A stretch of DNA of 64,000 nucleotides from Botrytis cinerea B05.10. Lineage: Eukaryota > Ascomycota > Leotiomycetes > Helotiales > Sclerotiniaceae. The stretch lies in assembly GCF_000143535.2 (NCBI RefSeq), contig NC_037314.1:1860001-1924000 (forward strand), given 5' to 3'. This document shows, in pieces, positions 1 to 11,195 of the stretch (the first letter of the stretch is position 1; each line of letters starts with the position of its first letter). Below the pieces are notes generated by a model, which saw only the letters and a program-made list of their open reading frames with translations, did not search any database and was not told the DNA's origin. The translations under genes were made by a program, and so were the position numbers.

Positions 1-486
1 GGATGGGGACGAAGGGTTCACGATGGCTTCCTAAGGCAACTCGCCACGACCAATGGCATTTCTCGCGCATTTAATATCCGCAACTTTAGCAATTATAACC
101 CTCTGAGTTTAGCACAAGACGAAACCTCGACGTTTAGCTGGACCAGCATTTTCGACGCCATTGATTCTCACATTTATTTGGGCTATGAATTACAGGACAT
201 CGTTTTGTACTATGATGCGGAGGATAAACCAGAGCAAGCTTCAGAGCAAGCTGATAGGTCGGAATTCGTGGAGCTGGACTGGAGTGCTATGGATTCAGAG
301 TCTCAAAAGACAAAGATGCTGCAGTGTGTGCAGAGAGACTTGTTAAAGAAAATGCCTAGCTACTGTCCGCCTTGGGAGCACCGCTCGTTTACACAAACAG
401 ATGACGACTCCTTACCTAGGGGGAACGCAGTGTGGGAACTTCTCCAGTCAAAGGTCAAATTGATGGAGCTTAAGGTCAATCATTGA
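1..486 (+). CDS. 3' end of an unrecognised protein-coding gene (partial)
   Basis: Reading frame 1 is open from the first base of the window to a TGA at 484-486, giving about 161 C-terminal residues with no start inside that looks natural. The protein has ordinary globular composition (several Trp, Tyr and Cys, an acidic middle and a charged helical C-terminus ending in KLMELKVNH). A segment near the start containing SNYNPLSL resembles glycosidase loops only vaguely, so I assign no function. No splice site is needed in the visible part. The upstream part lies outside the window. It runs in the same direction as the MCU gene that follows after about 560 bases. Confidence 0.6.
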   Translation, partial: GWGRRVHDGFLRQLATTNGISRAFNIRNFSNYNPLSLAQDETSTFSWTSIFDAIDSHIYLGYELQDIVLYYDAEDKPEQASEQADRSEFVELDWSAMDSESQKTKMLQCVQRDLLKKMPSYCPPWEHRSFTQTDDDSLPRGNAVWELLQSKVKLMELKVNH

Positions 487-1043
487 TAGGCCATTTTTAC
501 AAAATATTTAAAACAGGGAGGGTTGACCACTGAGAAAAGTCTTTTCGGAATTGTATTTATTTACGAGAACTCATGTATCTCCAACAAAACATATATATAG
601 CTATTTAATATTATAACACCTTTTCTACTCCCTACAAATGTTCATTCTATCTCCCGCTTGATATAAATGCAATTATCGATTTGATCACCTTGCGCCTAGT
701 AGTTACAGTCAGATGTATCGTCAGGAGAGATCGCTACGATCTCTTCATAAATGGCGATCTCTTCAAAGTGCTTATCATGTTCTAGCTACCACTAATACCT
801 AGCATTCGTACCTGCGTACCTGGATTTGAAGGGTATGAGACACAGCCGCACTACGTCATTAAAAACAGGGATCAAGCACTCAAGCTCTCAACTTCCAGAA
901 CTTCCAAGGTCAAGGCTAGCTTATGATAACTAGCAAACAGCAATTGGGATATGCACTTGGGAAATGGGCATTTTAATAACATTTGTTTGTTACCATAAGC
1001 TTACTTTCTCAATAGCGAGATAGAGTTCAAAGGGTTTGCAAAT
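487..1043. other. Intergenic, 3' flank of the partial gene and MCU promoter
   Basis: About 560 bases, AT-rich, without a credible ORF. It must hold the terminator of the upstream gene and the promoter of MCU. I see no recognisable regulatory motif. Confidence 0.6.
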
Positions 1044-2649
1044 ATGCGACGAGCGACACATCTTTTGCCGCGGAGTATATCCCAAACGACGTACCGGCCG
1101 ACCTCATTTGTAGGTACCATTCGAGATCGAGCCGCATCCCAACTTTTCGTAAAACAGAGCCCGACCTCATGTCTTCGCACCTTTACTTCGACGAATGTTT
1201 GGAGAGATGAGAAGAGCCATACAGAAAAGGCGAAGGAGTTGAGTCAAAAAGGATTGGACAAGGAAGAAGATTGGTTTAACAATCAACTCGACAATGCAAT
1301 TGGCCAGCAGAAGGAAATACAAGCAAGAACACCATGGCATAGGGAAGGCGCCGACCAGCCACCTGTGAAGCGAAATAGAAGTGCTGGGGCCATGACCAAA
1401 GGTTTCTTGATTTATCTCTCCTTTTGCCTCTACGAGGACCATGTCTAATAATTATGATACAGGCAAACTTCTTACTACCCCTTCTCGACTTTTAAAGCTC
1501 ATCCTACCTTTGACCACGCGGGACAAGAACTCTGATCGTAAAGATATTGAGCCATTGGCTCTTCTTGTCCATCCCCAGCAACCTCTCTCCTATTTGGAAC
1601 GACTTATACAATCCGAACTACCCATGATCACTGCAAAAGATGGACATACTGAAAAAGTACCCGAAGTGTATTTTCGTGCTGAAGATTCCGCACAAGATGA
1701 GATTAAAGCAGATTCTAGAAGAGATGATTTAGAAGGAGAGGCAGAAGAGGGAACAGACGAACAGATGGTCGATGGAAAAATTATGAAACTTGGGAAAATC
1801 AACAGCTCGAAAGACAAAAGTATGTCTAGCGAAGAGAAGAAACAAATGCAAAGTGAATTGAGGGGGGGGCCTGGCGAAGGAGGAGTCGAAAGTTATTCGG
1901 GACGCGGACGGGAACAATCTTCCGAGGGAGAAGTGAAGTTTGTTCGCTGGTCTTCATCGACGGAAATTGGAGATTTCATTCGTGATGCTGCGCGGGGGAA
2001 GGAGTTCGCGGTCGAGATCGAAGGTGCATCTCATGAGATTCGAGTGGGCGTGCCGTCTTTCAATGATCGAACTCATTATCTTCGAGTTCGTCTACGCAAG
2101 ACTAGCAGGAAACTTGCAGATTATGCGAAAGTGAAGAAAGAATGCGATGAGCTTGCGCATCGAGGAGCGAGACATCTTGCCATGGGTGGTTTTGGCGTGC
2201 TCGTGTCGTGGTGGGGTGCTATCTACTACTTTACGTTTATGACATCGTATGGATGGGATACCATGGAGCCGGTTACATATCTAGCAGGGTTGTCGACTAT
2301 TATTCTTGGTTACTTGTGGTTTCTCTACCATAATCGCGAGGTATCTTATAGAGCTGCGCTCAATCTGACGGTCTCGAGGCGACAGAGTGCGCTGTATCAA
2401 GCGAAAGGATTTGATGTGCAGAAATGGGAGGCATTGATTGAAGAGGCGAATGCATTGAGAAAGGAAGTCAAGAATATTGCTGATGAGTACGATGTGGAGT
2501 GGGATGAGAAGGCTGATGAGGGGAGTGAAGAGGTTCACGATGCGTTGAAGGCTGAGAGAAAAAAGACCAAGAGAAAGGAGAAGGAGGATGAAGGAGAAGA
2601 GGATGAGGCTGAGGATGAGAAGCATGCGGTGAAGGGGAAAGATGATTAA
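1044..2649 (+). CDS. MCU: Mitochondrial calcium uniporter, pore subunit (MCU family)
   Basis: Two exons, 1044-1401 and 1463-2649; the 61-nt intron (GTTTCT..ACAG, branch CTAAT) restores the family sequence [19 protein letters not shown] across the junction and gives 514 residues, normal for fungal MCUs. The N-terminus is basic and Ser/Thr-rich, fitting a mitochondrial presequence. Near residues 359-410 lie two hydrophobic segments flanking the selectivity-filter motif WDxxEP (WDTMEP, about residues 384-389), the hallmark of the calcium-selective pore in the inner membrane. A coiled-coil follows and the tail is highly charged ([20 protein letters not shown]). Known family role: electrophoretic Ca2+ uptake into the matrix. 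Fungal MCUs generally work without EMRE; no partner gene is seen in the window. Assignment is firm because of the filter motif. Confidence 0.95.
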
Positions 2650-4266
2650 AGCTGTGTGTACTGGTAGACAGACAAGACACGGCTGGTAATATTTGGGTTT
2701 GCATAGGACTGGCGCATAGCGTGTTGAGCGGATTTGAGATTATACCACAGCATAGCGTTTGGAAATCATAGATAGAAACGGCATACGAATATAAATCTTA
2801 CACTTTGAATTACTACATACAACACTCCTACTCCTCCCCATTGCAATCCAACAGTGCTCAACTGCGACCCGCATCTCCAATTCCAAACCCGTCCGTCCCC
2901 CAAAACTCCCTCATCCTCATGCACATAACATACAAATGTCATACCAGCTCCGCAAACCCAGGCATCAAGGAAAAACTCCGCCTCGGCTACAAATTCATAC
3001 CTACGAAGGTAGATACAAACCGCGTCACCCACAATATAATTCTTCTAGCATGCAAATATGACCGACCAGCCAGTTGGTGAGTGGTATCAAGCGGTTGATT
3101 TAATCATGCGATTTAAGTGTAAGGAGAAGAAGAAAATTTCGCGAGACGGAAGGTCGAGGGGTTGATATGTGCGTGGAAATTTTCTTGGTGGTCTGTGCAT
3201 AGACTAGTGGGATTGATGGATGGGTAGCTTGGTGGGTGACTAAGCGGGGTGTTTATTAGGAAGAAGAAAAAAAATTTGGGAGAGAAATTTTATACTTTGG
3301 TTTGCTTGTTACAACAATTTTGAGTGAGGATGAGGATGCGATGAAGAAGAGGGAGAGGGAGGGAGAGGGAGAGAGACGATGATGTATTATTCACATCTTT
3401 TTTTTTTTTCCTTCAACCTCCATTCATTCCTCCATAGCATCTTGCGCCCATTATCCCCCATTCATCCATCCATCTATCTATCCAGGTTTGTATGTATGTA
3501 TGTATATATATATATATTTTTCTTCCTCTCCCCTCCAACTTCCCCTCCTCTGTCTGGTTCAACTTCTCTTTGCAAGAAGATGCAGCACAGCACAGCACAA
3601 ACAGACAAAACCACATATTGCCTACCTCCTGATCGTCTTCGTGGACTTGAGGTCACTTATTTTAAATATCGTTCGTGGGATATAGAACCAACGGCCTAGA
3701 CAGCCAGTCCATTCCACCCTGTTGGCGTAGAATAGTGCGCTAGGAGGACTAATCGTGACAAACATTCTCATTTATCTTTCCTTCTGCTTTGTTTTTTCGG
3801 GGGATTTTGTGTATTGATTTCTCGTGGGGAGATGTATGAGGAGGGAGGGGAGGGGAGGAAGTGGTAGATAGTTGGTGCAATACAATATTATTATTATCTC
3901 AATTTGGATTCTTCATGATCAGTGCTGTGATTTTTCTTCGTGTGGTGGTTTGATGTGTAGATTATTCATTCTGTGTATGTCTCAAGTTACGAGTTCTGTA
4001 GGTTCGAGATTTTTTCTTGTGTGTTCAATGAGTGTTTGAGAGTGCTTTCAATATATTGTCGGCTTGAAAGTTTCAATTGAATTTCTGCTTACTTTTTGCT
4101 TGGGAGGAAAGTGAGACAACACGGAACAGAGAACAATCACCCTCTCAAGTCCCAACTTGTAACTTATGTTTTGTTTCGAAACATGTAATTCCTGCTGCCG
4201 ATAGTGTGTATCACCGCAACAGATCTAAACCCCAAACGCCAGCCATTATAGAATTGTTGTACGCCG
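2650..4266. other. Intergenic between convergent MCU and TAF9; low-complexity tracts
   Basis: About 1.6 kb between two 3' ends. It holds a purine tract around 3341-3378, a poly-T/pyrimidine stretch from about 3398, and a TATG/TA repeat at 3489-3520. The ORFs that open here are compositionally driven by these repeats; I see no gene. Confidence 0.6.
3489..3520. repeat. (TATG)n/(TA)n microsatellite
   Basis: Three to four TATG units run directly into about seven TA units, followed by a T run. Simple-sequence repeat in non-coding DNA. Confidence 0.85.
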
Positions 4267-5073
4267 TTATTCCTCTTTATCCATGTCCTCATCCATATCT
4301 CCACCAGTGCCAAATAGGTCATTCATGTCACCCGCACCCTCCTCATCGCCCTCGAGATTATCCTCCTCTGTGCCAGCTATGATACCTTCCATACTCTCTC
4401 CAATTGGCCCCTCCTCTTCTTCCTCCTCATCATCCTCCACCCATTCGTCTTTCAAACCCCATGGCACACCCGTAAGAACAAATCTCTCCGCCGGTAATCT
4501 CACACCCCATTCATTCTGTAAGACTCTTGGCAGTGCAATTTTATTCCTCGCCTGTGCCGTCTCTAATAAAAACTCCTTGCTCAACCCACCACCATTGCCC
4601 GAACCAAATTGATACTGCAATCGGCTCTGAATAGCTAACTGCACCGCGTTTGCGCTAACCTGTCCATCTGCATCTCTGAATCCCCCACCGGGCGGCGCAT
4701 CGCGCGCGCGCATCTGCTGTGACACGTAGGCATCGGAGGAGAGATGTAACGCATCAGAGAGAATAGAAGAGGAGTGACGATATGCGAAATCGAGAAGTTG
4801 CAGAGGAACGCGTTCTTGGTATGCGGATACGCCGAGAGAGGAGAGAAGCATGTGGATCAGTCGAGCGTCGCGTGGTCGTTTCGATAATCCGTTGTCTTGG
4901 AGAGATGTGAGGGGCACGCTGGGGTTGGGCGCGGGCGAAGAGCTCGCGCCGGCGGAGGCGGATGGTATGGGCTGGGAGAGGGGCGCGGAGCTGGTTTGTG
5001 TTGGAGGTGATGGTGAGGGGTGGCCGTTTTGACCGTTGGTTTGAGGCTGTGAGTCGCCGTTCATGTCGGCCAT
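4267..5073 (-). CDS. TAF9: TFIID/SAGA subunit TAF9
   Basis: Single exon of 268 residues. I start at the ATG in a good context (ACCATCATGGCC); the frame continues upstream only to a non-ATG codon. After a Ser/Pro/Gln-rich low-complexity leader (residues 1-50) comes the TAF9 histone fold, recognisable by RDARLIHMLLSSLGV followed by QERVPLQLLDFAYRH and the long second helix (about residues 57-130). A conserved LPRVLQNEWGVRLPAERFVLTG segment follows, and the C-terminus is very acidic (runs of Glu and Asp), as in fungal TAF9 proteins. Known role: pairs with TAF6 as an H3-H4-like dimer in TFIID and SAGA, acting in the nucleus on RNA polymerase II promoters. Divergent from HIS4 with about 510 bases between starts. 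Confidence 0.93.
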   Translation of the reverse strand: MADMNGDSQPQTNGQNGHPSPSPPTQTSSAPLSQPIPSASAGASSSPAPNPSVPLTSLQDNGLSKRPRDARLIHMLLSSLGVSAYQERVPLQLLDFAYRHSSSILSDALHLSSDAYVSQQMRARDAPPGGGFRDADGQVSANAVQLAIQSRLQYQFGSGNGGGLSKEFLLETAQARNKIALPRVLQNEWGVRLPAERFVLTGVPWGLKDEWVEDDEEEEEEGPIGESMEGIIAGTEEDNLEGDEEGAGDMNDLFGTGGDMDEDMDKEE

Positions 5074-5582
5074 GATGGTGGTAAAATAAGGGTTTTCTTG
5101 CGCTTCAAGTTGTGAGTTTTGTGAATGAATCTTTCTTTGATTTCGTCGCAACTGTGAGTTGAGTAGATTCTTGATCGCGCGAGGTTTGGTCGTTGGGTTT
5201 AAACTTGTAAAGCGTATGTGACTTGGATACTATCTCATGCTGAGCATCGCAGTTTCAATGAATAGCTGTCGAGCAGTCTCGAATTCTGTATAGTAATAAG
5301 TAATGTAATGCGAATATATTCACACACCTGAGAGCTCAAATATCTGTGACGCCAATGGACAATCGTACAATTGAATGCAGCAGCTGCATAACCCCGAGAT
5401 ACAGCACAGACCGCACCTTAAATTTATTTTCGTGGTATCATTCACTCGATTTTGATTGCCCCTCCATTACATAACCAGTTATTTGTCGGATCGAACTTTT
5501 TCTTTCTGATTGTTGACTCACTTCACTCCAAACTTCATTGGAATTCTCATTGAATTTCGAGATCTGGTTATCGTCATTCAAT
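5074..5582. promoter_or_regulatory. Shared divergent promoter of TAF9 and HIS4
   Basis: About 509 bases separate the two start codons. The region contains a general amino-acid-control type site near the HIS4 side (separate entry), pyrimidine-rich stretches just before the HIS4 start, and no ORF. Confidence 0.6.
5514..5520 (+). promoter_or_regulatory. TGACTCA element (Gcn4/CPC1-type site) upstream of HIS4
   Basis: A perfect TGACTCA palindromic core lies 63 bases before the HIS4 ATG. In yeast and filamentous fungi this is the binding site of Gcn4/CPC1/CpcA, which induces amino-acid biosynthesis genes including HIS4 homologues. The sequence is seen directly; the regulatory role is inferred from the family. 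It may fall within or near the 5' untranslated region. Confidence 0.7.
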
Positions 5583-8257
5583 ATGGATACTACAACATCA
5601 CTTCCTTTCCTTCCTAGTGTTGACCTTGGGAATGGTCCTGCAGAATCAAAAGTAGGACTTACAAGAGACCAACTATCTTATCTGGGGTGCGTTTACTTCA
5701 CAGCGAACAATGATACCATCGATATCCTCCTTGGATTCTTGCAGAGACACGTTGGCATTGAGACCTATGTCGATGTATCTACCATTGAATCGATAGACGA
5801 CATTGTTACGATTCTAGATGCTGGAGCCCGCACCGTATTTGTGAAGCCATCGCAGCTTCCACACTTGGAAAAGCATACAGACCGTGTTCTTCCAATCATA
5901 CCACAACCGCAGACAGATGTCGAATTTCCCAATGGAGGCTTACTTGCTTTTGTGGACGAAGCTTATACTCGATCCCTCTTGGAAGAATTCAAGACCAAGA
6001 AAGTGTCTCCAATCTTCCTCCTACCAACCCCCGAAAGCGATTTCGAATCACTTGCTAAAGTTGCCCAAGAATTCGCTGCCATTCCTATCATACCTGCGAC
6101 CCACCTCAGCATCGAAGCGGCTGGAGAAGGACAGGTCTCTGTTCCAAAATTGGTTGCGGATTCATGGACTTCGGATAGAGCAGACAAATTGATTCCTACT
6201 GTGGTTACAGATGAGAGAGGAGTAGCTTTGGGACTTGTATACAGCAGTGAGGAGAGCTTGAAGGAGTCATTGAAAACCGGAACCGGAGTATACCAAAGCA
6301 GGAAGCGTGGATTGTGGTACAAAGGTGCAACATCTGGAGATACACAAAAACTCATCAGGGTGTCTTTAGATTGCGATCAGGACTGCTTGAAATTTGTAGT
6401 CAAGCAACAAGGACGGGGATTTTGCCACCTACCACAATCAACTTGTTTCGGTGAATACAAGGGAATTTCCAAGCTCGAGAAGACTCTCGTTTCAAGGAAG
6501 GCTTCGGCACCTGAGGGATCCTATACCGCGCGTCTCTTCTCGGACGAAAAGTTATTGCGTGCTAAAATTATGGAAGAAGCAGAGGAACTTTGTGATGCCA
6601 AGGAAAAGAAAGACATTGCTTTCGAGGCAGCAGATCTCATCTACTTTGCTTTGACCAAGGCAGTTTCTGCAGGAGTCAGTCTTGCAGACATTGAACGTAA
6701 CCTTGATGCCAAGAGTGTGAAGGTCAAGCGGAGACAAGGAGATGCTAAGGGGCAATGGGCCGCAAAAGAGGGAATTACCAATGCATCCACAGCTAAGGCT
6801 GAAAGCGTGAAGGAGGCCGTCAAGGAAGCTGCCTCTGTACCAAAATCTGCGGATGACAAGGCAGGGCTCAAAAATGGACGCATCACTATGAAACGATACA
6901 ATGCTGCAACAACATCAGAAACCGATCTCAAGGATATTTTGCAAAGACCCTCACAAAAGTCTACTGACATGATTATGGGCATTGTGAACCCCATTATCAA
7001 GGAGGTACGAGAGGGAGGTGACAAGGCATTGCTTGGATACACCCACAAGTTCGAAAAGGCAACCTCGCTTACTTCACCTGTTCTCAAAGCTCCTTTCCCA
7101 CAATCACTTATGGACCTTCCAGCAGAGACCATCGAGGCTATTGATATTTCCTTTGAGAACATTCGTAAATTCCATGCAGCACAAAAAGAGGACCCATTAC
7201 AAGTTGAGACAATGCCAGGTATTGTTTGCAGCAGATTCTCAAGACCCATTGAACGTGTGGGACTGTACATTCCAGGAGGTACCGCTGTACTTCCAAGTAC
7301 AGCTCTTATGCTGGGTGTTCCAGCCATGGTTGCTGGCTGTAAGAAGATCGTACTGGCATCGCCTCCTCGATCCGATGGTAGAATCACTCCTGAGATCGTT
7401 TATGTTGCCCACAAAGTTGGTGCCGAGAGTATTGTCTTGGCTGGTGGTGCTCAAGCTGTTGCTGCTATGGCGTACGGTACTGAAAGCGTCACAAAGGTTG
7501 ACAAAATTCTTGGTCCAGGTAATCAATTTGTTACTGCGGCAAAGATGTACGTTAGCAATGACACCAATGCTGGCGTAAGTATCGATATGCCGGCTGGCCC
7601 ATCTGAGGTACTCGTCATTGCAGACAAGGAAGCGAACCCTGCATTTGTTGCATCGGACTTGTTGTCCCAAGCAGAGCATGGTGTTGACAGTCAGGTCATT
7701 CTAATTGCCATCGATCTTTCCGAGAAAGAATTGCAAGCTATTGAAGACGAACTTCATGCGCAAGCCATGGCTCTACCAAGAGTCGATATTGTTCGTGGTG
7801 CCATTGAGCACTCGATAACTCTCGTTGTTAAAGACATCGAAGAGGCAATGAGACTCAGTAATGAATATGCTCCAGAGCATCTTATATTGCAAGTCAAGGA
7901 TGCCGCGGGTGTAGTAGAACTAGTTGAAAACGCCGGCAGTGTTTTCATTGGCGAATGGACACCAGAGAGTGTTGGTGATTATTCTGCTGGTGTCAACCAC
8001 TCTTTACGTAAGTTTTTTACTCACATAATTGCATGACTGTGCTAATCACTGAAATAGCTACATACGGATTTGCTAAGCAATACTCTGGTGTCAACCTTGG
8101 ATCATACCTCAAGCATATCACTAGTTCACAACTGACAGCTCAGGGATTGAGAAACGTTGGCGGTGCTGTAATGCAATTAGCGAAGGTCGAAGAATTGGAA
8201 GCTCATAGAAGAGCTGTTGGATTAAGGCTGAAGTATATGGATGAAAATAATCTATGA
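5583..8257 (+). CDS. HIS4: Trifunctional histidine biosynthesis protein (HisI-HisE-histidinol dehydrogenase)
   Basis: Two exons, 5583-8007 and 8058-8257, joined by a 50-nt intron (GTAAGT..ATAG, branch GCTAATC) that restores NHSLPTYGFAKQYSG; 874 residues. I chose the ATG beginning MDTTTSLPFL because the frame upstream has no ATG. Order of domains: a fungal N-terminal extension (1-190), phosphoribosyl-AMP cyclohydrolase (about 195-300, with SRKRGLWYKGATSG and CDQDCLKF), phosphoribosyl-ATP pyrophosphohydrolase (about 310-395, with KIMEEAEELCDA and FEAADLIYF) and histidinol dehydrogenase (about 440-870, with IPGGTAVLPS, LGPGNQFVTAAK, DMPAGPSEVLV and AEHGVDSQ). It carries out steps 2, 3 and the last two oxidations of histidine synthesis in the cytosol. 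A TGACTCA site lies just upstream. Confidence 0.97.
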
Positions 8258-8509
8258 TGTTTTGTATTTAGCGGGTGAATGAATTTAAAAGTTTCTTATT
8301 ACATTCTCGCTTTGCTGGTCATGCTACTAAATAGCGCGAGCATTTCAATACTGTACACGATATTTGGTACGGTAATCCACTCACTACCTTAAATATTCCT
8401 CCACTTTCTATCGATTCCTTTCAAAAACTTCTAACAACACTTAATTCATCCTATCAGTGTTCATATTTATTCTGATAACTCCAAGCCACATCAGAACATC
8501 ACCGTCAAA

Positions 8510-9763
8510 ATGGTTCAGAAACGCACTATTGAGGTTGTGATACCACAAACATCAAGTCAAAGCATTAATTCGATCATAAAGTCCAACAAGATGATATCAC
8601 AAACCACACCAGAGACTTCTTTGGCCACGGTTGACGAAGAGAAAGATTTATGTAGTCCTAGTTCTTTACGTCATACAGATGGCGAATTGCAGACCAAATT
8701 AGATAATGGCAAAATTTCCTCGGTTTCTAACTTGATGGGACATTTCTTTTCGGGGGCCAGAGAAAAAGAAAAGGAAAAGGAAGATGCAGAGGTTGTCTAT
8801 GGCGCCAGCCCTCCACATTGTACGAACAATCAGCCAGAGTGTGATGGAGATAATCGTCAAGCAATAGCAACTTCTGACAATAGAAGAAGAGAGGAGATAA
8901 AACTGAAGGAGGTTCATAATACGTATGGTACTAGTTTTCCACATCGAGTAGATGCCCAAGTGAGATTCGAGCTCGACAATTTCGAGACCTCGTCGGCATC
9001 CAATGAATCAAATTCGGAAATGACACCTGCTTCTTCATCGGTTGATGAGGTGGAAGGAAATCTTATTGATCTATATGATGATGGCTCTCGACGCTATACT
9101 GGCGAGGAATTCCTTTCTGATGAGTTTGAACCAAGTCAAGCACCACAATCTTTCGTTGTCGAACAGTATCCATACACGCAGACGAAAACAGCTGCTTCTT
9201 CTCCGCAAAGCCATCACGCGCCAAAATCTTTCACCATCGAACAAGATCCATACACACAGATAAGAGCAGCAGCAGCTTCTCCGCAAATTCATCATGCTCC
9301 ATCTGCAAATGTCATACTCACTTCTACGCGTCTGATACCCAAGCACGAAGTTTTCTTACACACCCTCCCCGCAAAAACCGCATCTGTCCCACATGTCCGG
9401 GCTTGGATTTCCAGCTGGTTTTCCGGCCGCGACATCTTGTTCACGGTCCCATGGGAAGAAGAGGAAATCAGTCTCAAACAATATATCAATTGCATCTCCT
9501 GGAGCGGAAACGATGTACATACTAGCAATTATGACAGTTTGGAAAAAGATCTGAGAGGCTGGATGTTAGGATGCCATGCGAGACCGATCGTGAGGGATAT
9601 TGAGAAGGCGAGGAATGTGGAGAGGGAGAGGAGGTGGGAGGCGGGGATGAAGAGGGTTGAGGATTTTCTTTATGGGGCGGTGGTTATGGGGGTCGTGGGG
9701 TTGGTTTTGATGGTTTGCCTGCCGTGTCGTTGTCAGAGGCAGGGGCAGGGGCAGGGGCAGTGA
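8510..9763 (+). CDS. Unrecognised protein with internal repeat and C-terminal membrane segment
   Basis: Intronless frame of 417 residues starting at an ATG in good context (GTCAAAATGG). I do not recognise a family. Residues 1-200 are Ser/Glu/Asp-rich and probably disordered. Around residues 205-265 two near-identical units of about 28 residues occur in tandem (APQSFVVEQYPYTQ and APKSFTIEQDPYTQ, each followed by an Ala/Ser run and SPQ.HHAP). A more ordered segment with several Trp follows (residues 290-365, e.g. RAWISSWFSGRDILF). The C-terminus has one hydrophobic helix (about 386-405, GAVVMGVVGLVLMVCLPC) and a basic GQ-repeat tail, so it may be a tail-anchored membrane protein. Likely lineage-restricted. 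Confidence 0.65.
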   Translation: MVQKRTIEVVIPQTSSQSINSIIKSNKMISQTTPETSLATVDEEKDLCSPSSLRHTDGELQTKLDNGKISSVSNLMGHFFSGAREKEKEKEDAEVVYGASPPHCTNNQPECDGDNRQAIATSDNRRREEIKLKEVHNTYGTSFPHRVDAQVRFELDNFETSSASNESNSEMTPASSSVDEVEGNLIDLYDDGSRRYTGEEFLSDEFEPSQAPQSFVVEQYPYTQTKTAASSPQSHHAPKSFTIEQDPYTQIRAAAASPQIHHAPSANVILTSTRLIPKHEVFLHTLPAKTASVPHVRAWISSWFSGRDILFTVPWEEEEISLKQYINCISWSGNDVHTSNYDSLEKDLRGWMLGCHARPIVRDIEKARNVERERRWEAGMKRVEDFLYGAVVMGVVGLVLMVCLPCRCQRQGQGQGQ

Positions 9764-11195
9764 TTTGGTTGGTTGGTTGGTCGGTTTTCTCTTCGTGGGT
9801 GTTGTGAGTTGAGTTTTGGTGGTGTCTATAAAGGGTTATTGGGGGGGGGGGGGGGGCGGGGGGGGGGGCGAAAGGATGACGGAGAAGGATCCAAGGTCGT
9901 GGTACTTACTGCTTCAAGAGACTTTGCATACGTACTAAGCAATTCTCACAATAAAAACATAGAACTTCCCTCTTTAAATATGATCTATGCCAATACGCGA
10001 GCAGGGAAACAAGGAATCTCGACAACTAGGCCAAATTCCCCATTCAGTGTTCGAGAAGCCATAAAATTCTTAGATCCTGAGCAGAGACGCAGAGTACACT
10101 CACGAAGCAGAAAGGCACAGAGGGAAAGATGATCCACGTTTCAAGATTGATAAAGACGAATCCTTGATTTCCACGGAGACAGACGTAGTGATAACCGATG
10201 AGATCGATTGCCAGTTAATGAAACCGATTGAAACGTTGATATATCTTATAATTGTAACATCTACTTTATATACACCAAATCTATTCTGCGTGCCCATCAT
10301 TCCAACCAAGATTGCTCACCATCGCTGCATTCATCTCTAGCACATGGAAATAGACGGCGTATGAGATAATGTATCTCTCACCAATAAACACAGCACCATC
10401 GCATCTTATTCAGGGCTGAGAAAACGACCACACTGCTCCCCAATCCCACGAAATCTCGGAAATTCCCAATCATTTTACCATCCTATCCATCTCGATGCGT
10501 TATGTCCGCTCAAAATCAGATTCTGCAATCTTTCTTACACATCCACCACACAGAACCTACACAAACTTCCGCACTTAGAATTCACAGCCTAGAACTGATT
10601 TACTTGAGAATTTGCTCGAGATCTCGGTCGTTGAGCGCTACGAATATCGCGACTATCAAGGGGTGTATCTGGAGGAAGAATAGACAAGGGTTTTCATCAA
10701 CTTATTTTATACTTCACAAGTGCCTTGTAACTGAGTTTCAGAAAAAGATGACTATGCAGAAATGCCAAATTGAGTGATACATTTAGTCGTCCTTTAAGAA
10801 AGAAAAAATTAATTCTTCAGAAATGTCAAATTGGGCAATGTACTTAGTCGAAGTATGTGTGTATATGTTTGTGAAAATATGCTTGATGGATAATCATGTC
10901 GTCTTATTCAAAGATTGGAAGAAAAGTTTTTAGAAACGCCTCCTGATGCCAACAACTATCTACACAGACTATGAAAAAAATGAATTGTATCGTATCGTCA
11001 ATCATAACCAAACGGATCTTAGCCAGCTTATTACAAGGAGCAAATCATTAAACCTCTATTGAGCCCTATTAAAGCCCTGAGATGTCGCATTTTTAAAACA
11101 TGTGGGAAAGAAACGATGCCCGCTAAACGCCATCCAGCCCTAAGATAGAACAGTACATGAAAGTGCTACTACTGTTTATTAGATATACTCGCAGC
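9764..11195. other. Intergenic between convergent genes; poly-G tract
   Basis: About 1.4 kb between two 3' ends. It opens with a very long G run near 9840-9869 (separate entry) and otherwise holds only short ORFs (for example at 9773-10132 and 10502-10777) with no domain and biased composition. No gene is supported. Confidence 0.55.
9840..9869 (+). repeat. Poly-G tract interrupted by single C
   Basis: A run of about 16 G, one C, then about 12 G. Its exact length is unreliable in most sequencing technologies. Confidence 0.85.

Noticed and set aside
2766..3032. Minus-strand ORF with Cys/Trp-rich text
   Set aside because: Start context is weak, composition unlike neighbouring proteins, and it sits in the 3' region of MCU; no family match.
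9773..10132. ORF overlapping the poly-G tract
   Set aside because: Its Gly-rich part is created by the G run; no domain or splice support.
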